Origin: E44-bin32 sp034430595
GTDB lineage: Bacteria > Chloroflexota > Anaerolineae > Anaerolineales > E44-bin32
Length of the DNA stretch: 64,000 nt
Assembly (NCBI GenBank): GCA_034430595.1
Contig: DAOUEL010000019.1
Coordinates: forward strand, 25,420 to 89,419
Direction of reading: 5' to 3'
Position numbers and translations under genes: made by a program. Under the pieces are notes generated by a model, which was given only the letters and a program-made list of their open reading frames with translations, was not told the DNA's origin and searched no databases. Positions 56,675 through 64,000 of the stretch are shown here, in pieces. Within the stretch, counting starts at the first letter, position 1. Each line of letters opens with the position of its first letter.

Positions 56675-57391
56675 TTGAAACCGGATGAATGGGTCCGGCA
56701 GGCTGGCTTGTCGTTCTCGGACAAGCGGCTGTTGCGCCGTGCATTAACCCACCGCTCTTACCTGAACGAGCATGCCGAGTCGCTGGAGGATAACGAACGC
56801 CTCGAGTACCTCGGTGACGCGGCGTTGGACTTCATTACCGCAGCCTGGCTCTACAATCATTTCCCCGAGATGGACGAGGGCGCACTGACACGACTGCGTT
56901 CAGCACTGGTGCGGACCGAACAGCTGGCACGCTTCGCGCAGGAGCTGAACCTGGGCCAAGCGCTGCTGCTCGGAAGGGGGGAGGAAGGCACCGGCGGCCG
57001 CTCCCGGCCGGCAATCCTGTGCGCTTCTTTTGAAGCCCTGATTGGTGCACTCTACCTCGATTCAGGCCTGGAGCGTGTGACCGAATTCATGGAACCGCGC
57101 CTGATCGCTGCCGCCGAAGCCGCCCTGGAGGATGAGCGCCTGATCGATGCCCGCTCGATTCTGCAGATGTGGGCTCAAGCCGAGCTGGGTGAAACCCCTC
57201 AGTACGAGACGGTTGGGGTTGAAGGGCCTGACCACGATCGCGAGTTCACCGTCGAGGTGCGGGTCGGCGAGGTGATCACCGCGCGCGGCACGGGTCACAG
57301 CAAACAGGACGCAGCCCAGCGTGCCGCCGCCGCGGCTCTCGAGCGCCTGAACCACATCGCTTCGGAGCGGGAGCACAAACAAGGTGGCTGA
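56675..57391 (+). CDS. rnc: Ribonuclease III
   Basis: 238 aa from TTG 56675 with GGAGAGAG 7 bases upstream. RNase III domain with signature NERLEYLGDAALDF and the second catalytic region FEALIGALYLDSG (about 110-122), followed by a double-stranded RNA-binding domain (about 158-230; KQDAAQRAAAAALERL). Processes rRNA and other structured RNAs. Overlaps smc by 8 bp. A small CTCAGG-CAA-CCTGAG hairpin (56622-56636) lies in its leader, where the enzyme might act on its own mRNA. Confidence 0.95.
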   Translation: MKPDEWVRQAGLSFSDKRLLRRALTHRSYLNEHAESLEDNERLEYLGDAALDFITAAWLYNHFPEMDEGALTRLRSALVRTEQLARFAQELNLGQALLLGRGEEGTGGRSRPAILCASFEALIGALYLDSGLERVTEFMEPRLIAAAEAALEDERLIDARSILQMWAQAELGETPQYETVGVEGPDHDREFTVEVRVGEVITARGTGHSKQDAAQRAAAAALERLNHIASEREHKQGG

Positions 57392-60300
57392 GCAGACTCC
57401 CGTCCTAGCTAGGCTGAAATCGCTCGAGATGCAGGGCTACAAGACCTTCGCCAGCAAGAACCTGTTCCTCTTTGCTCCAACAATCACGGCCATCGTCGGA
57501 CCGAACGGATCCGGCAAATCGAACATCACGGATGCCATCCGATGGGTGCTGGGCGAGCAATCCTTCAGCCTGCTGCGCGGGAAACGGACGGAGGATATGA
57601 TTTTCTCCGGCTCGGACGCCCGCTCGCGTGCTTCGATGGCCTCAGCCACGATCACCTTTGACAACAGCGACGGCTGGCTGCCGATCGAATTCACAGAAGT
57701 GACCATCGGCCGGCGTGCGTACCGCGATGGCCAGAACGAGTACTTGCTCAACGGCCAGCGCGTGCGCCTGCGCGATGTGTCTGAGCTGCTCTCGAAATGC
57801 GGACTGGGCCAGCGAACCTACACCATCATTGGCCAGGGCCTGGTCGATGCAGCCCTTTCGCTGCGGGCCGACGAACGGCGGCAGCTGTTCGAGGAAGCGG
57901 CCGGTATCGGCTTGTACCGCAGCCGGCGCGAGGAAGCACTGCGCAGGCTGGAGCATACGCTGCGGAATATGGAACGGGTGCAGGACATCCTGGCTGAACT
58001 CAAACCCAGACTGCGGAGTTTGAAGCGGCAGGTCGACCGTTCTCAGGGGTACGACCAGGTACGCTCCGATCTCCAGGAACTGCTGCGTATCTGGTATGGC
58101 TACCACTGGTACCGGCTGCTCGACACACTGCGTGAAAAGAGTGAGCAGGCCGAGAGCTACGCGGCGGAGCGCGATGCCCTGCAGGAGAACCAGTCCGGCG
58201 CTGAAGGCGAGATACGAACGCTGCGCATGAAGATTGAGAAACTGCGAGAGCAGTTGTCGACCTGGCGTGAGGCGATGGCCGAACAGACTCATGAGCGTGA
58301 GCGGATCGGCCGCGAGCTCGCCATTGCCGAGGAACGATTGCGCTGGCTGGAGGACGATCGCCAGCGAGTACAGCCCGAGCTGGGTGAATTGGATACGGCG
58401 CTGGCTGAGCTGAAAGAGCGTGACGCCGCCCTCGCAGCCGAGGTGTCGCTGGCTGAAGGGGAGCTCTCTGACCTGCTGGCCTCGCGCCAGACTCTGCTCG
58501 ATGCCGGCCAGGTCGGGGCAGATCAGCGCGAGCGCTTGCGGGCGGACCTTGCTTCGACGCGTGAGCGGCTGGAATCGATGGCCGCCGGCGAAGGCGGGCT
58601 GCGCGCCCGCCAGGAGGAGCTTGAGAAACGCCGCGCTGCCTTGAGCCAGAAGCGTGAACCGCGACTGAAGGAGCTATCGCAGATCGAAGCTGGCCTCCAT
58701 GCCGCCGATGAAAAACAGCAAGCGGCGAAAGCGGCATTGGAAACGATTGACGAAGGTATCACCGCCCAACACCGGATTGAGGAAGAAGCGCGGCGCAGTG
58801 TACAGGAAATCGGGCCGCGCGAGGAATCACTGCGTGCCGAACTGGCGTCCACCGGGCAGCAGCGCGCCGCTCTGGAAGGCCAGCTGGCCGGTCTTGATCC
58901 GAATCTTGGGGAGGGAGGCAAGGCAGGCAGGTTGTGGTCTGCGTATACCTCCGGCCGGCTGCAGGGTGTGTTAGGCCGGCTGGCAGAGCAGGTCGAGATT
59001 GATCCAGGCTATGAAGCTGCGGTGCTGGCAGCACTCGGGAGTACCTGGCAGGGGGTAACCTTCGAGAACCTGGACGCTGTACTTGTAGCCGCCGATGACG
59101 AAGCGGTTCGCCAGGCTGACGGAGCGGCCATCATGCTGTCAGCGGATACTGGTGGCTCATCCCAACTGCTTGAGATTCCAATGGATATTCATTCCCTTGG
59201 CCTGGCAAGCGAGCACGTACGGGCAGCTGATGCGCACCGACCCCTGCTTGACGCGCTGCTCGGACGGACGATTGTCGTTGAAGACCGGAGAACTGCGAGC
59301 TCAGTCCTCAGTCGGCTTCCGATAGGTTCGGGAGTTGTCACACTTGAGGGTGATTATTTCGGCTCAGAGGGGCGGATTACGATCGGGGCTGGGCAGGCTG
59401 AACGGGATCTCGATCAGATCCGCCGGCGGCTGGAAGGCCAGCTGCGTGAGAGGACTGCCGAGGTCGATAAGCTTGCCGCCGAATTGAATCAGCTGGGCTC
59501 CGAACGCCAGCAGGCTGACCAGAAGGCTGAATCCGCCCGGATGCGCGTCAAGCAGCTTGAGGGTGAGGTGGTCTCGGCTCGGGAAGCACTCGGCCAAGCG
59601 TTGCGCGAGCTTGAGAGCTTGCAGGCGCAGCAGTTGTCGGTCCAAAAATTGATTGACGATGTCGATCAGGAGGAGCTACAGGTAACAACCGCTCTCACCG
59701 CGCTGCAGGAGCAAGGTCAGGACCTGGCATCTGAACGGGGGCGGCTGGAGACGTCCTACCGCTCGAGCATGCACGCGCTTGAGATGGCGAAGAGCAGCAG
59801 CGAGATGCAGCTGCTTGAGTCGCGCATAGAGCGAGCTCAGAACCAGCTTGAGACGGTTCAAACCCAGCTCGACGCCCTGCGCGATCGTGAACGATTCCTG
59901 GAGCGTGAGATCAAGACCCGCAGAGAGCGTTTCGAAGGCCAGCAGGGGGAACAGGCTGAATTAAATCAGGCGATCGAAGTCGGTACGGCGTCGCTGGCCG
60001 GGGTCGAAAAGCGCATCGAATCTTTGAAGGCCGAGATCGAGCCGGCCGAGAGTTCGCTGCGCGAGGCACAGGCCCGACGGCTCGAGCTTGAGACTGGCGA
60101 TAGTGAGCTCCGGCTGTCGCTCCAGCAGGCTGAACGTGAGCACGCCCGGGTGCAGATCGAACTCGCCCGCAAACAGGAAGAGATGACCAGCCTGCGGCGC
60201 CGAATCGAGGACGATTTCGGGCTGGTCGCGTTTGAAGAAGAGGACCCGTCCGCGCCACAGGAGCCGCTTCCGTTGGAAGGGATCGTCGAGCACCTGCCGC

Positions 60301-60971
60301 GCGTGGAGGAGCTTCCGGTAGATATCGAGAACCAGCTCAAGCAGCAGCGGCTGCAGCTGCGCCGCATCGGTCCGGTCAACCCGGAGGCACGCCGCGAGTA
60401 CCGTGAAGTGGACGAACGGGTGGGATTCCTCACGACCCAGGTCGACGACCTGCGGGCGGCAGAACGCCAGATCCGGGAGGTGATTGCTGAGCTTGACGTG
60501 TTGATGGAGCGCGAGTTCCGGGTCACGTTTGAGGCTGTGGCGACCGCCTTTCGAGAGACCTTCACGCGCTTGTTCGGCGGCGGGTCGGCGCGATTGACCC
60601 TGACCGATCCCGATGATCTGACGGCGAGCGGAATCGACATTGAAGCTCGACTGCCCGGGCGGCGCACGCAGAGCCTGGCGATGCTCTCGGGGGGCGAGCG
60701 CAGCCTGACTGCCAGCGCGCTGATCTTCGCCCTGCTGAAGGTCTCGCCGACGCCGTTCTGCGTATTGGACGAAGTGGATGCGATGCTCGACGAGGCAAAC
60801 GTCGTACGTTACTCGGAGATGCTGCACGAACTGAGCGCGCATACGCAATTCATCCTGATCACGCACAACCGCCAGACCGTGCAGGCGGCGCAGGTCGTGT
60901 ACGGGGTCAGCATGGGTCTCGATTCGGCCAGCAAGGTGATCAGCCTGAAGCTGGACGAGGTCGCCGAATAG
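57384..60971 (+). CDS. smc: Chromosome segregation protein SMC
   Basis: 1195 aa, the full family length. Walker A in GPNGSGKSNITDAIRW, Q-loop after it, two long coiled coils (about 170-500 and 680-1010) around a hinge (about 520-670), and C-terminal ABC signature LSGGERSLTASAL with Walker B FCVLDEVDAMLD. Organises and segregates the chromosome together with ScpA/ScpB, not present here. The start is GTG 57384 inside rnc. ftsY, the common next gene, is absent; a tRNA gene and integrated element follow. Confidence 0.96.
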   Translation: MAEQTPVLARLKSLEMQGYKTFASKNLFLFAPTITAIVGPNGSGKSNITDAIRWVLGEQSFSLLRGKRTEDMIFSGSDARSRASMASATITFDNSDGWLPIEFTEVTIGRRAYRDGQNEYLLNGQRVRLRDVSELLSKCGLGQRTYTIIGQGLVDAALSLRADERRQLFEEAAGIGLYRSRREEALRRLEHTLRNMERVQDILAELKPRLRSLKRQVDRSQGYDQVRSDLQELLRIWYGYHWYRLLDTLREKSEQAESYAAERDALQENQSGAEGEIRTLRMKIEKLREQLSTWREAMAEQTHERERIGRELAIAEERLRWLEDDRQRVQPELGELDTALAELKERDAALAAEVSLAEGELSDLLASRQTLLDAGQVGADQRERLRADLASTRERLESMAAGEGGLRARQEELEKRRAALSQKREPRLKELSQIEAGLHAADEKQQAAKAALETIDEGITAQHRIEEEARRSVQEIGPREESLRAELASTGQQRAALEGQLAGLDPNLGEGGKAGRLWSAYTSGRLQGVLGRLAEQVEIDPGYEAAVLAALGSTWQGVTFENLDAVLVAADDEAVRQADGAAIMLSADTGGSSQLLEIPMDIHSLGLASEHVRAADAHRPLLDALLGRTIVVEDRRTASSVLSRLPIGSGVVTLEGDYFGSEGRITIGAGQAERDLDQIRRRLEGQLRERTAEVDKLAAELNQLGSERQQADQKAESARMRVKQLEGEVVSAREALGQALRELESLQAQQLSVQKLIDDVDQEELQVTTALTALQEQGQDLASERGRLETSYRSSMHALEMAKSSSEMQLLESRIERAQNQLETVQTQLDALRDRERFLEREIKTRRERFEGQQGEQAELNQAIEVGTASLAGVEKRIESLKAEIEPAESSLREAQARRLELETGDSELRLSLQQAEREHARVQIELARKQEEMTSLRRRIEDDFGLVAFEEEDPSAPQEPLPLEGIVEHLPRVEELPVDIENQLKQQRLQLRRIGPVNPEARREYREVDERVGFLTTQVDDLRAAERQIREVIAELDVLMEREFRVTFEAVATAFRETFTRLFGGGSARLTLTDPDDLTASGIDIEARLPGRRTQSLAMLSGGERSLTASALIFALLKVSPTPFCVLDEVDAMLDEANVVRYSEMLHELSAHTQFILITHNRQTVQAAQVVYGVSMGLDSASKVISLKLDEVAE

Positions 60972-61000
60972 GTCGGGTAGGGCGGCGATAGGCCACTTCG

Positions 61001-61028
61001 TTGACAAAAGGGCGGCATCGGTTAGAAT
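61001..61028 (+). promoter_or_regulatory. Promoter of the tRNA-Leu gene
   Basis: Perfect TTGACA (61001-61006), 16-bp spacer, TAGAAT (61023-61028). The tRNA begins 11 bases after the -10. Confidence 0.8.
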
Positions 61029-61038
61029 AGCGACGCGC

Positions 61039-61122
<84 letters not shown>

Positions 61123-61151
61123 CAGGGTTTGTGAGGCCCACATTCCCTACT

Positions 61152-61192
61152 GCCCGGGGGGTGCTGCTAACACCCCTCGGGCGCCTTTTTTT
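61152..61192 (+). terminator. Intrinsic terminator after tRNA-Leu
   Basis: GCCCGGGGGGTG (61152-61163) pairs with CACCCCTCGGGC (61171-61182) with one G-T pair, followed by GCC and TTTTTTT (61186-61192). It ends tRNA transcription, immediately before the integrase stop. Confidence 0.9.
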
Positions 61193-61193
61193 G

Positions 61194-62024
61194 TTAGTCA
61201 TCCCATCGCTCACCCTTCAAATCGTCAAGATCCACTCCGCGTGTATAGCGCCAATACGAGGCGTAGGATTTCCAGCCGCCGCGTTCCATGCCTTTTCGAT
61301 CGCTGCCGCCAATGCTGGCATGGTGCCGCGCGGCACCTCTCCGGAACATATGCGGGGTAAGGTGGATCCCGATCTTATTTCCAAGCGCCTCTAAGATTTC
61401 CCGAAATCCTGAATAGGTGAGCGCGGTCCCGCGGCGAATATTGATAAACAACGTACGCACCCCCGGCCGCGCAATCGTTGCGCGCACCGGCAGCCATCGA
61501 TCAAGCCAATCTTTGAGGGTGAGGGTGTAGGGCACGGTGTGACCATTCCCACCTTTCATGGTGTGGAAATGGATTTCCTGTTCGGCCTGGTTGATGTGGT
61601 CCAGCTCGAGGTTGAGAACGCTGTCAACTCTCGCCCAGGTATCCCAAAAGAAAACAACGATGGTTGCATCCTGTAAGCCCTTCGGAGTTGAGGTGTCGCA
61701 AAGGGAAACGAGTTTCTTCACCTGCTCGAGGATGATATAGGGATCAAGCGGGGGGATCGTGCGAGTGATCTTATGACTGGAAAGCCCGCTCTCAATCCCG
61801 GCCCAATCCATGTAGCCCTGGATTGCCCAGAGGGAGTTATAGCGCATCGACTCGGCCCATCCTCGGGACGCTGCCCAGGCTTCAAACTCGGGTATAGTGA
61901 TTTGTTCTAACGGTCGATTTCCAATCATCTTTTTCCAGTACCCAAGGTGCCGCCTGCAGGTGATCCTGCTACTCTCAGCCCACTTGTGGAGAGACGAAAT
62001 AAATCCTTCGATGTCCATGTTCAT
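61194..62024 (-). CDS. Phage-type tyrosine integrase
   Basis: 276 aa from ATG 62024 (GTG 62033 and ATG 62018 also possible). N-terminal SAM-like domain (FISSLHKWAESSRITCRRHL), then a catalytic domain with Arg in WARVDSVLNLEL, Lys in MKGGNGHTV, HMFRR as HxxR, Trp in GGWKSYASY at the His/Trp position and the nucleophile Tyr in YWRYTRG. All catalytic residues are present, in contrast to the recombinase-like protein at 42.5 kb. It would integrate the element at the tRNA-Leu 3' end. Confidence 0.9.
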   Translation of the reverse strand: MNMDIEGFISSLHKWAESSRITCRRHLGYWKKMIGNRPLEQITIPEFEAWAASRGWAESMRYNSLWAIQGYMDWAGIESGLSSHKITRTIPPLDPYIILEQVKKLVSLCDTSTPKGLQDATIVVFFWDTWARVDSVLNLELDHINQAEQEIHFHTMKGGNGHTVPYTLTLKDWLDRWLPVRATIARPGVRTLFINIRRGTALTYSGFREILEALGNKIGIHLTPHMFRRGAARHHASIGGSDRKGMERGGWKSYASYWRYTRGVDLDDLKGERWDD

Positions 62025-62033
62025 GACGCCCAC

Positions 62034-62383
62034 AATCTATAGAAGTCTCGACGCTGCAACGCCGCCCGCCGGATTGCGGGAAAAAGAAAAGCCTTGAGCT
62101 ATTGGCTCAAGGCCCAGGATTTTCTGTTCCCGCCTGGTCTTACGTGTATGGCAACACCCCAAGCGGGACAGTGAGTTTTATGGCAAGGGCTAGTGACCAA
62201 ACCCCTGCATTGTCATTCTAGGACAAATCGGCCACTATGTATATTGCTCATAAAACTCAATCCCAGGCCTTTCACCTGGCTACCTTTGAAAGTCCGCTCA
62301 GGCGTTGCCATCCGCCAATGGTCCGCCGCGAACCTCAACCACGATCTTAGAGGTAAATCGACGCACAAACAAGGAATACAGGG
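62034..62383. other. Gene-free stretch within the element
   Basis: Holds a TATAGA sequence just upstream of the integrase that could be its -10 and a minus-strand terminator at 62081-62113. In 62114-62383 I see no supported gene or clear repeat. It may contain the att or excision region. Confidence 0.5.
62081..62113 (-). terminator. Intrinsic terminator on the minus strand
   Basis: GCCTTGAGC (62113-62105 on the minus strand) pairs with GCTCAAGGC (62099-62091) around a 5-nt loop, followed by TTTTCTTTTT. It would end transcripts from the small genes to the right and isolate the integrase. Confidence 0.85.
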
Positions 62384-62803
62384 CTACATATTTGTAGCTT
62401 CTCGGTGATGCTGTTTCTTATATCTTGCATGGGCACGCCGCACTGTTTGGGGATGGAAATTGAATTTCATTGCCAAGTCATCAAGGGTAATCGGAATCTC
62501 AGATTTGATTGCATCCCACGCCTCAAACGTAGCAGACCAATCACGCTCCCGACCAACCTTTTCGGGTTCAGGTATATAAGCTGGAATTGATTTCCATTTC
62601 TTCATAGCTTCAGCAATCTGCTTGTCAACCTTTACCTTTTGCTTCTGAGCCCATCTCTTGAATTCAGAGCGATCTTCTGGGGGCGGATCGGAATCAAGCT
62701 CGGCCTTTATTTTAGTTATATATTCCGAATGGTGGTCAACAAGGGTCACTTTTTCACCAAGCTGCTGGAGAATAGAATTGCGCTTCGATTGCTTCTCTTC
62801 CAT
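62384..62803 (-). CDS. Hypothetical protein with C-terminal HTH-like region
   Basis: 139 aa, highly charged and helical. The last 35 residues (ITLDDLAMKFNFHPQTVRRA then HARYKKQHH) look like a helix-turn-helix with a basic end, so DNA binding is likely. The first 100 residues match nothing I know. GGGGTG 5 bases before ATG 62803 serves as ribosome site and lies in the 3' arm of a hairpin. It is divergent from the candidate small RNA. Possibly a regulator or small terminase-like protein of the element. Confidence 0.65.
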   Translation of the reverse strand: MEEKQSKRNSILQQLGEKVTLVDHHSEYITKIKAELDSDPPPEDRSEFKRWAQKQKVKVDKQIAEAMKKWKSIPAYIPEPEKVGRERDWSATFEAWDAIKSEIPITLDDLAMKFNFHPQTVRRAHARYKKQHHREATNM

Positions 62804-62808
62804 AACAA

Positions 62809-62833
62809 CACCCCGACTTTCTCAGCCGGGGTG
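62809..62833 (-). promoter_or_regulatory. Hairpin covering the ribosome site of the 139-aa gene
   Basis: On the minus strand CACCCCGGC (62833-62825) pairs with GTCGGGGTG (62817-62809) around a 7-nt loop, with one G-T pair. The GGGGTG arm is the ribosome-binding site, so folding should lower translation. Confidence 0.55.
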
Positions 62834-62852
62834 TAAGTGCTAAAATCGCATT

Positions 62853-62916
62853 GAGGTTGGCTGTTACCCCAGCCGACTCACATAGCCAAGCCCCCTCCAC
62901 GGGGCTGGCTTTTTTC
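62853..62916 (+). ncRNA. Candidate small RNA of the integrated element
   Basis: An extended -10 (TGCTAAAAT, 62838-62846) is followed by about 64 nt with two hairpins: GTTGGCTG/CAGCCGAC, then AGCC-A-AGCCCC paired with GGGGCT-GGCT (62884-62910), ending in TTTTTC. No open frame fits inside. The -35 is weak. The terminator half is convincing; the RNA itself is a prediction. Confidence 0.45.
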
Positions 62917-63030
62917 TTATTCTACTCACAGACAATTTTCAAACAAGGGAAATATAGATTGACCTACAGCACCGCAATTTTCGCCCTGGGCGTTCCTGGG
63001 GGCATGGGGGGAAAGCCAGAGCATCAGCCG

Positions 63031-63630
63031 TTAGGATGTCCAGCGAGTCATGCAGGATCTAAGAATTTTCCCCCTGTCGGTTTGGATGACTTCGTATGTC
63101 ATCCCACTTCCTCCAACTCGCGCCCACTGAGTATCCATATAGACCTCGACCAAATCAGGCGTATAAGTGAAGTGGATCCGTACAAGAGGAAATATTGCAT
63201 GCATGTTTTCAATTTTCTCGATGACAGGGCTGTATTTCTCAACTTGAGCGTCGATGATGGAGGGATCTATGGGGGTGAGATTTTCCAGATCGATCCTCCA
63301 CGCATGACGGACCGGGAGCGCCGATACTTCAGGGGGCGTCCTCCATTGCCGGTCACCGTAGAGGACTTTCTGGCCTTCGCTGATGTTTTGAACGAGTTTA
63401 CTTTTAGATTCTGAACCCCAGGGAGCTGGAGTTGGTGGGGGATGTAAATAGGCGTGCTCCAGTAAATAAATGTTCTGAGGGGGTGCCCCATACACCTCAG
63501 GGCTTTTAGCGCACCTATCCATGACCTGCTTTATATCGACTCTTGCCTTCTCAACGATGGAGTTGAACAGTTCATTGTCCACACGGCCCCCCTTGCTCAC
63601 TCGGTAGAGTCTAGTGTTATCTCGTCCCAT
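63031..63630 (-). CDS. Hypothetical protein of the integrated element
   Basis: Up to 199 aa; I do not recognise it. No signal peptide or membrane segment. A Pro-rich stretch (HPPPTPAPWG) lies at about residues 63-72; the C-terminal half is mixed alpha/beta (FPLVRIHFTYTPDLVEVYMD). The start is uncertain: ATG 63630 has GGAG touching it, GTG 63600 overlaps the upstream stop by 4 bp, and GTG 63582 has AAGGGGGG about 4 bases upstream and is perhaps best. The plus-strand frame over the same bases is also long, so the strand is chosen by operon logic. Confidence 0.6.
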   Translation of the reverse strand: MGRDNTRLYRVSKGGRVDNELFNSIVEKARVDIKQVMDRCAKSPEVYGAPPQNIYLLEHAYLHPPPTPAPWGSESKSKLVQNISEGQKVLYGDRQWRTPPEVSALPVRHAWRIDLENLTPIDPSIIDAQVEKYSPVIEKIENMHAIFPLVRIHFTYTPDLVEVYMDTQWARVGGSGMTYEVIQTDRGKILRSCMTRWTS

Positions 63631-63833
63631 CTCCGCTGGTACTCATCCAGTATTCGCTGCCAACCCTCTAGATCGTCGACATACCTCCTGATTGCCTCCT
63701 GTACCTCCGGAGACTTATCTACTTCGATTACTTCATCCAATCCCACACCTGGACCGAATAAGACATGCAGCCCCGCAGCACTCCGGGTCTGCTCCAGCAT
63801 CCAGCTAATGATCAACTCGAAATCGTCTTCCAT
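63597..63833 (-). CDS. Small hypothetical protein
   Basis: 78 aa, acidic and mostly helical, no known motif. The start is well supported: GGGGAGGA about 6 bases before ATG 63833. It lies between the truncated gene at the window edge (13 bp upstream) and the 199-aa gene (overlapping), so all three are one transcription unit. Confidence 0.65.
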   Translation of the reverse strand: MEDDFELIISWMLEQTRSAAGLHVLFGPGVGLDEVIEVDKSPEVQEAIRRYVDDLEGWQRILDEYQRRWDEITLDSTE

Positions 63834-63846
63834 CGATTGTCCTCCC

Positions 63847-64000
63847 CTAAAGGTTGTAAATTAGGATCAATCGAATTCGCTCACTGACCTTACTTAGAAG
63901 CGAAATGAAGAAATCCACCTTGTCGCCTTCAACGTATGGATCGATCCTGTCAAGCAGGTCAATCAAAGCCCCAGCTGTTGGGGAGAGCTCAAACCCTTTC
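63847..64000 (-). CDS. C-terminal end of an unknown gene (cut by window)
   Basis: On the minus strand an open frame enters at the window edge and runs 50 codons to TAG 63849-63847, ending KVSERIRLILIYNL. The composition is protein-like (FELSPTAGALIDLLDRID) and a strong ribosome site for the next gene follows directly. The product is not recognisable from this fragment. Confidence 0.55.
   Translation of the reverse strand, partial: KGFELSPTAGALIDLLDRIDPYVEGDKVDFFISLLSKVSERIRLILIYNL

Larger units (their letters stand above)
61123..64000. mobile_element. Left end of an integrative element at tRNA-Leu (continues past window)
   Basis: A tyrosine integrase lies 71 bp from the 3' end of tRNA-Leu and points toward it. 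Beyond it, base composition becomes visibly richer in A/T, genes become short and unrecognisable, and core operons stop. The right end and second att site are not in the window, so phage, ICE or satellite cannot be told apart. Confidence 0.75.

Noticed and set aside
62851..63414. 187-aa open frame on the plus strand in the integrated element
   Set aside because: Its first part covers the candidate small RNA and terminator. The minus-strand frame fits an operon with two supported neighbours. It cannot be fully excluded.

Overview
The window reads as a chromosomal segment of a Chloroflexi-type bacterium, most likely Anaerolineae or a relative. This is inferred from gene content: LysM/M23 lipoproteins with a DxDGDG insert, a double-length ThyX, a MoaD-MoaE fusion, a short IF2, SURF1, and a polyA-polymerase/CBS/DHH fusion protein. 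It is not based on any database search. Coding density is high, genes are mostly in tightly overlapping operons, and promoters are sigma70-like (TTGACA/TATAAT). Several genes have a -10 box only 6-7 bases before the start codon, so their mRNAs are probably leaderless.

Layout, left to right. 1-3.8 kb: the end of a DUF554 membrane protein, a membrane-anchored DsbA-like thiol protein, and an operon of a double-HTH regulator, a TPR protein and a GNAT acetyltransferase. 3.8-8.7 kb: a signalling operon (zinc-ribbon/MshEN-like histidine kinase, GAF histidine kinase, OmpR-type regulator, CpaE-like ATPase) with a divergent single-domain response regulator. 8.8-18.2 kb: mixed metabolism, with an SDR protein, DUF503, DUF4230, a LipM/LplA-type enzyme, a sugar-binding lipoprotein, a GH13 alpha-amylase, a tRNA nucleotidyltransferase fusion and acetyltransferases. 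18.3-23 kb: three tandem paralogous LysM-M23 lipoproteins. 23-25.8 kb: GyrA with a histone-like basic tail. 26-27.2 kb: a DEAD-box helicase behind a terminator-like leader hairpin.

27.3-36.2 kb is the information-processing operon nusA-ylxR-infB-rbfA-nrnA-truB-ribF-thyX; rimP is missing from its usual place before nusA. 36.3-41 kb is an opposite-strand operon, era-DNA methyltransferase-purB-SURF1-yhhN. 41-44.8 kb holds a PhoU-like protein, a cluster of palindromic repeats, a tyrosine-recombinase-like protein lacking most catalytic residues, and an LCP protein. 44.8-52.8 kb is one long minus-strand cluster: rpmF, fabD, a flippase-like membrane protein, a KimA-type potassium transporter, two RCK/TrkA proteins and a membrane histidine kinase without its phosphoacceptor His. 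Back-to-back promoters separate it from the plus-strand run moaC, moaD-moaE, thrC, fabF, rnc, smc (52.9-61 kb).

At 61.04 kb lies a tRNA-Leu(CAG). Immediately downstream is a complete tyrosine integrase pointing toward it, followed by more A/T-rich DNA with unrecognised small genes, a candidate small RNA and its own terminators. This is the left end of an integrated element that continues beyond the window.
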